The position numbers and the translations under genes are program-made. Below are positions 41,109 to 45,575 of a stretch of DNA of 45,575 nucleotides, piece by piece (within the stretch, counting starts at the first letter, position 1; each line of letters starts with the position of its first letter). Where the stretch lies: the NCBI GenBank assembly GCA_946886475.1, contig CAMPIQ010000012.1, positions 1 to 45,575 of the forward strand, in the 5' to 3' direction. This DNA comes from an uncultured Chitinophagales bacterium. GTDB lineage: Bacteria; Bacteroidota; Bacteroidia; Chitinophagales; Chitinophagaceae. The notes under the pieces are model-generated. The model had not been told where the DNA came from. It saw only the letters and a program-made list of their open reading frames with translations, and did not search any database.

Positions 41109-42527
41109 TCATTGATCCCACCACAATTTTTCAGTAACATCCAGTGAACCCGGAACGTTTGCACTGTTGCGACTTAATTCTACAGCAGGATAAACCAGTC
41201 TTCTGATAAATGTATTGGTAACAACATTTAATGGCAACTGAAAACCCGGATAAGCATATTCAAATCTTCTTGCATCATCCCAGGTAACCGGCATCAGAAA
41301 CATAGCCTTATATTTTTCCCTGAAAATATCTGCAAGCGTAAGATTCGCCTGTCCCACTCCAACCGACGGATGTGCCAGATAAGTAGCAATGGCTGTTCCG
41401 GATACGCCCATCTTTGTCATGTTTGCAGTGATGGCTGCAATATATGCCGTGTATGCCCTTGGTCTGTTATTGCTTCTCAGTGCAGCTTCCGCCTCAATGA
41501 ATTTTAATTCATCGTAAGTGATAATGAATAAAGGAGAATTTGGACTTGAATAATATCCGGTAAGACTCACATATGATTCGTCCTTTGTAGTACCGGAACC
41601 GGTACGGCCCTTGCCATTCCGGGTACCCCTGTAATCACCAAATTGCGTGAGGCTGGCTGTTAATGGAAGTCTTGGATCAACAAGTGTAAGAGTTGATCCG
41701 TCCATCAAGTCAACATAATATTCAGACAGCCATCCATCCAGTAAAAGATTTTGATTATTTAAAGCCACCTGGTTCCATGGATTGCGCACAGAGAAAGTAG
41801 TTATAAATGCATCATGAGCGGTTGATGTATAGGCGGCATCCACTTCCGCCAAAACATTAGCGGCATTATACTGTGGTGTATCGCTTAACTGATTTAGCAA
41901 CCGCGCTTTTAAAGCATGCGCCGTACGTATCCATGCAGCAGTACTGCCTTTATGGATCATGTCCGGATTGCCCGATGCCGATGTAGGGATGGTAATAGTT
42001 GAACTGGACTGACCCAATAATGCAATTGCCTCATCGAGAAGCGAAATGCTTTTATTAAAAATTGATTGCGCATCATCGTAGGAAGGGGTAAGGTTCTCCC
42101 CGCTGAATGCATCATTGAAAGGAGCGGCGCCCCACAAATTGTGAATCAGCTGAAGATCCATAGACTGAAGCACCTTGGCTACTCCCTGATACTGGGTTGC
42201 GCCTTGTTCTGCAGCCATTTTTTCAAGATCATACGCATCGGTAAGGTTATCGTATAAGGAAGTCCAGGTACCACTTGCATCAATAGGCTCATACACATCT
42301 GTTGGTGATGCAGGATTGGGGGAAGCAAGGTATTGTACGTAATAAGAAGTAATATTTGATACCCTGAATACATTCAATGCTGCATTCTGGGTAACCCTGG
42401 CCAGTAGTCCATTTATAGGTGCTGTGGTTGGGGCATTTGGGTTTGTATTGATATCAAGAAACTTTTTACAGGAAGAAAAAGCTCCAATCAAAACAAACAT
42501 GATGATATATCGGTAGTACATTCTCAT
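41109..42527 (-). CDS. SusD/RagB-type nutrient-binding lipoprotein
   Basis: A 472-aa surface lipoprotein (lipobox FSSC, Cys20) that captures a ligand for the partner SusC-type receptor. CKKFLDINTNPNAPTTAP after the Cys, the TPR-like helices such as VAKVLQSMDLQLIHNLWGAAPF, LIHNLWGAAPF, and the late YDELKFIEAEAALR belong to the SusD-like (RagB) family, of the second SusD-like subgroup. It follows the receptor gene by 9 bp. The likely ligand cannot be inferred; there are no glycosidases or peptidases in the immediate neighbourhood. Confidence 0.95.
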   Translation of the reverse strand: MRMYYRYIIMFVLIGAFSSCKKFLDINTNPNAPTTAPINGLLARVTQNAALNVFRVSNITSYYVQYLASPNPASPTDVYEPIDASGTWTSLYDNLTDAYDLEKMAAEQGATQYQGVAKVLQSMDLQLIHNLWGAAPFNDAFSGENLTPSYDDAQSIFNKSISLLDEAIALLGQSSSTITIPTSASGNPDMIHKGSTAAWIRTAHALKARLLNQLSDTPQYNAANVLAEVDAAYTSTAHDAFITTFSVRNPWNQVALNNQNLLLDGWLSEYYVDLMDGSTLTLVDPRLPLTASLTQFGDYRGTRNGKGRTGSGTTKDESYVSLTGYYSSPNSPLFIITYDELKFIEAEAALRSNNRPRAYTAYIAAITANMTKMGVSGTAIATYLAHPSVGVGQANLTLADIFREKYKAMFLMPVTWDDARRFEYAYPGFQLPLNVVTNTFIRRLVYPAVELSRNSANVPGSLDVTEKLWWDQ

Positions 42528-42536
42528 AATACTGAT

Positions 42537-45500
42537 TTAAAAGTTTACATTAAGGCTTAATAAATAACTGCGGATAGCAGGATACGTGAATCCACTGAAG
42601 GCATCTACATTGCTGCCTGCACTGAAGCTGCTTGTTTCAGGATCATAACCGGTGTAATCGGTAAACAACAGGAGATTATTACCTGTAAATGTAATGGAGG
42701 CTCCCTGTATCACTTTATTCTTAAGTATCCTTGATGGAACATCATAGCTGAGACTAAGATTCCGCAATCTTATCCATGAAGCATCTTCAACAAAATTTTC
42801 TGTAACTGTTCTGTAAACATTACGGTAGAAACCTGCTGAATAATTTCTGCCATCAGGACCTATGCCCTGTCCCAGGAAAACCACCTGGGTATTTGGCGTA
42901 CCGTTGGCGAGCACACCATCAAATGTTGTAGTGGTATTTCTGTTTTCAGTGTATTTGGCAATTCCAAATGCAGCCATGAAATTTCCCAGCTGGTTATATC
43001 TATCCATACCCTGTTGTGTTTCCCAGAGAAATGATAACGTGAAATTTTTATAGCTAAGTGTATTGGTTAAACCTGCAATCCAGTCTGGTTGTGAATTTCC
43101 AAGTATACGTTGTGTACCGTCACGAACAGGAAAACCTGCGTTGCTTCCTGTTGATGCAATGATAAGCGGTAAAGATCCGTCTACAGTGATCTTATCGTCT
43201 ATTTTGGATCCATAATATCTTGAATAAGATGAACCATAGATATTTCCAACAGGATAACCCGGTACATATTTCATGGTTGCAGTTGAACCAGAGTAACCAA
43301 AATGAGAGGCCAGAACAATTTCAGTAAGGCCCTCACGGATGCTTAACACCTTATTCCTGTTCCTTGAAAAATTTAGTGTGGCATCCCAGCGGAAATTATT
43401 ATTTCTTACCGGAGATCCGTTCAACACAATTTCAATTCCTTTATTTTCAATTTCTCCTGCATTGATAATAACACTGGTGAATCCTGATGTTGGTGAAACT
43501 GCTACAGGAATGATCTGATCGCGGCTATTTAATTTATACCATGTAAAATCAACACCCAGCCTGTTATTAAACAACCGGAGGTCGGTACCCAGTTCAATGG
43601 ATTCTGTACGTTCTGGTTTCAGCCTTTCATCACCTTTTGTATTGCTTCTTGTCCACACAACCTGTCCAGATGAGGTAACAACAGTTGGTGAGTAAGTAGT
43701 ACTTGTTTCATACGGATTGGTATCCTTTCCTGTTTCTGCCCATGAAGCTCTCAGTTTTCCGAAACTGAGCCAGTTTGGCATTGTGAAATGATCGGAGAAA
43801 GCATATGCCAGACTTACTGAAGGATAAAAGAATGAATTCAATCCTGCCGGCAGGGTTGATGACCACTCATTTCGTCCGGTAACATTCAGGAATAGAAAAT
43901 CATCCCAGCTCAATGACAGGTCACCGTAAGCACTTACGATCCTGTATTCTTCCAGGTACTCCGTTGTTGACCTTACCTTACTGTTATTGAGCGATAACAG
44001 ATCCGGCACATCAAGCTCACTTCCGCTGGCACTAACACGGGTATACTTTCTTGCACGAACTTCATTTCCTGCTCTTAACACGGTTCCGAACTTGTCGGTC
44101 CAGTCTTTCTTAAAAGTAGCCATGGCAATTGAATTCAGAATAGTCTGACTCAGCCTGTCTTCGGTTACAAAACCAAGTCCATTATCTGAAAATGGCACCT
44201 CACCTACCAGGCCTTTAGGTCCCGGACCTGTATGACGGCGGTTGTCAGCAAAGAAATCCATACCCAGTTTATAATCAAGATCCAGCCAGGTTAACGGCGA
44301 ATAGGTGAATGAGGCATTACCCAAAATGCGGTTCACATTATCCTTGAAACGGTTGGAATAGGTTCCATAAATTGGATTGTCGTTACCGTAAGTATTCATG
44401 GTTCCATCGGGCTTGATATAATCTTTTACATCATGCCTGGGCGACCAGTAAGAAAGTTGCTCATTATACCTGTCCGCATTTACTCTCAGTCCACCTGAAT
44501 TGATAAAATATAATGAAGGACTGAATTTTAGTTTATCACTAAGCCTGAACTGGCCATTTAATCTTGCTGAGATATTCCTGTAATCTGAATTTGGTATTAC
44601 ACCCTCCTGATTGAAATAGGAAAATGAAGAACTAAGTAATGCGTTTTCTGTTCCACCAGACAGTGTGAGCGAACTTCTGAACTGGTTTCCATTTTCATAG
44701 CCCCTTGCATAATGGTGAAAGATCTCATCAGGGTGTGTAGGATCAAGTGCCCTGGCCGCTTCAACTGTTGGTCCCCAGGAAGGGAAAAAATCTGTAGCGT
44801 TATAAATACTCATTGAGCCCTGAGAAAACATTCTTTGAACTTCAGGGAATTTATTTACCTGGTCAATGCCATAGGTGGTTGTAAATCCAACACGCATTTT
44901 TCCGGCATGACCGCTTTTAGTAGTAATTACAACAACGCCATTAGAACCTGCCTGCCCGTAAAGTGCAGTTGCGGCACCACCGCGTAAAACAGAAATTGAT
45001 TCAATATCATCAGGATTGATATCGGCAGCCCTGTTTGACAAACCACGCAAACCACCTGCGGATGAAACGGTAGTTGTGCTATTATCCATAAGCACGCCAT
45101 CTATAATAAAAAGTGGCTGGTTGTCCTTTCCGGGGTCAAGCGATTTAATACCTCTTATCACAATGCGCGATCCCTGACCGGGTGCGCCCCCGCCACTATT
45201 GATCTGAACACCTGCTGCCTGGCCGCGAAGGGCATTCACCACATTTGTTTGTTTTGAACGGGACAGTGCTTCACCACCCACTTCCTGTGCTGAATAACCA
45301 AGCGCTTTTTTCTCTCTTCGTATACCCAGTGCCGTTACCACTACTTCCGACATAGGCCCGGATAACCTGAGGCTGACGTTATAATTATTTTCAGAACCAA
45401 TAATTATTTCCTGAGGCTGACGACCTGTATAGGTTAACACAAGTACAGGACTTGCACCCGTAACGGTAATGGTAAACATTCCCCTCTCATTTGTTACCAC

Positions 45501-45575
45501 ACCATTTGAAGTACCTTTTTGTACAACAGAAACAGAAGGTAAAGGAGCTCCGGTTTCGTCGGTTACCGTTCCGGT
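42537..45575 (-). CDS. SusC/RagA-type TonB-linked outer-membrane receptor (partial)
   Basis: An outer-membrane receptor whose 5' end lies outside the window. At least 1012 residues are present and the frame is open to the last base; GTG 45500 is not the true start. The upstream residues TGTVTDETGAPLPSVSVV, continuous with the frame, are the carboxypeptidase regulatory-like domain found in SusC proteins. The plug follows: ALGIRREKKALGYSAQEV, VNALRGQAAGVQI, and IRGIKSLDPGKDNQPLFIIDG with SVLRGGAATALYGQ. The 22-strand barrel ends in SLNVNF with the C-terminal aromatic residue. It pairs with the SusD gene. The ligand is unknown. The TonB box and signal peptide are missing with the 5' end. Confidence 0.95.
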   Translation of the reverse strand, partial: TGTVTDETGAPLPSVSVVQKGTSNGVVTNERGMFTITVTGASPVLVLTYTGRQPQEIIIGSENNYNVSLRLSGPMSEVVVTALGIRREKKALGYSAQEVGGEALSRSKQTNVVNALRGQAAGVQINSGGGAPGQGSRIVIRGIKSLDPGKDNQPLFIIDGVLMDNSTTTVSSAGGLRGLSNRAADINPDDIESISVLRGGAATALYGQAGSNGVVVITTKSGHAGKMRVGFTTTYGIDQVNKFPEVQRMFSQGSMSIYNATDFFPSWGPTVEAARALDPTHPDEIFHHYARGYENGNQFRSSLTLSGGTENALLSSSFSYFNQEGVIPNSDYRNISARLNGQFRLSDKLKFSPSLYFINSGGLRVNADRYNEQLSYWSPRHDVKDYIKPDGTMNTYGNDNPIYGTYSNRFKDNVNRILGNASFTYSPLTWLDLDYKLGMDFFADNRRHTGPGPKGLVGEVPFSDNGLGFVTEDRLSQTILNSIAMATFKKDWTDKFGTVLRAGNEVRARKYTRVSASGSELDVPDLLSLNNSKVRSTTEYLEEYRIVSAYGDLSLSWDDFLFLNVTGRNEWSSTLPAGLNSFFYPSVSLAYAFSDHFTMPNWLSFGKLRASWAETGKDTNPYETSTTYSPTVVTSSGQVVWTRSNTKGDERLKPERTESIELGTDLRLFNNRLGVDFTWYKLNSRDQIIPVAVSPTSGFTSVIINAGEIENKGIEIVLNGSPVRNNNFRWDATLNFSRNRNKVLSIREGLTEIVLASHFGYSGSTATMKYVPGYPVGNIYGSSYSRYYGSKIDDKITVDGSLPLIIASTGSNAGFPVRDGTQRILGNSQPDWIAGLTNTLSYKNFTLSFLWETQQGMDRYNQLGNFMAAFGIAKYTENRNTTTTFDGVLANGTPNTQVVFLGQGIGPDGRNYSAGFYRNVYRTVTENFVEDASWIRLRNLSLSYDVPSRILKNKVIQGASITFTGNNLLLFTDYTGYDPETSSFSAGSNVDAFSGFTYPAIRSYLLSLNVNF

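Overview
The window looks like chromosomal DNA from a member of the Bacteroidota, most likely the Chitinophagaceae or a close relative. The evidence is a SusC/SusD pair, a GldH-type lipoprotein, BatD, DUF3078 and DUF4142 proteins, a GH3/beta-lactamase fusion, many short lipoprotein signals, upstream regions without Shine-Dalgarno sequences, and several TAnnTTTG -7 boxes. No phage, plasmid, insertion sequence, CRISPR array, rRNA or tRNA was recognised. Most genes are housekeeping or envelope genes. Both ends are cut: holB at the left and a susC-type receptor at the right.

Left part (1-8230): the 3' end of holB, a 117-bp imperfect palindrome, ricT, a convergent GH3/serine-hydrolase fusion, a small lipoprotein, and mutL. 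Centre-left (8257-18099, all minus strand): a GH13 glycosidase, a divergent arginase-fold protein, a PBP4-type D-Ala-D-Ala carboxypeptidase, two tandem paralogous lipoproteins, an ECF sigma factor, and an overlapping membrane protein with a barrel-like C-terminus. Centre (18253-26964): DUF3078 protein, TauE/SafE-like permease, DUF4142 lipoprotein, zinc metallopeptidase, pheS, a membrane protein, a 3-hydroxyacyl-CoA dehydrogenase with a reductase/epimerase, and a secreted carboxypeptidase-regulatory-domain protein.

Right part (27223-45575): an LpxD-like acyltransferase, yicC, gldH followed by a two-component pair, BatD, an SDR, a YjjG-type nucleotidase, a 55-aa small protein, psd, an aldehyde dehydrogenase, an ABC exporter, a GNAT acetyltransferase, tadA with a small partner gene, and the SusD/SusC pair. 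Likely co-transcribed sets are gldH/histidine kinase/response regulator, the sigma factor with its overlapping gene, the acyl-CoA dehydrogenase with the reductase, tadA with the 101-aa gene, and susC-susD.

The least explained signals are in non-coding DNA. Several spacers carry imperfect repeats with a strict 7-bp period, one of them folded into a long inverted repeat. There is a terminator hairpin between two divergent genes that suggests a short RNA of about 70 nt, and a MITE-like palindrome. Among proteins, the most notable points are the loss of Mn(B) ligands in the arginase homologue, the loss of endonuclease motifs in MutL, and the ECF sigma neighbourhood with its two lipoprotein paralogues. 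The last is the nearest thing here to an undescribed system, but its unity is an inference.
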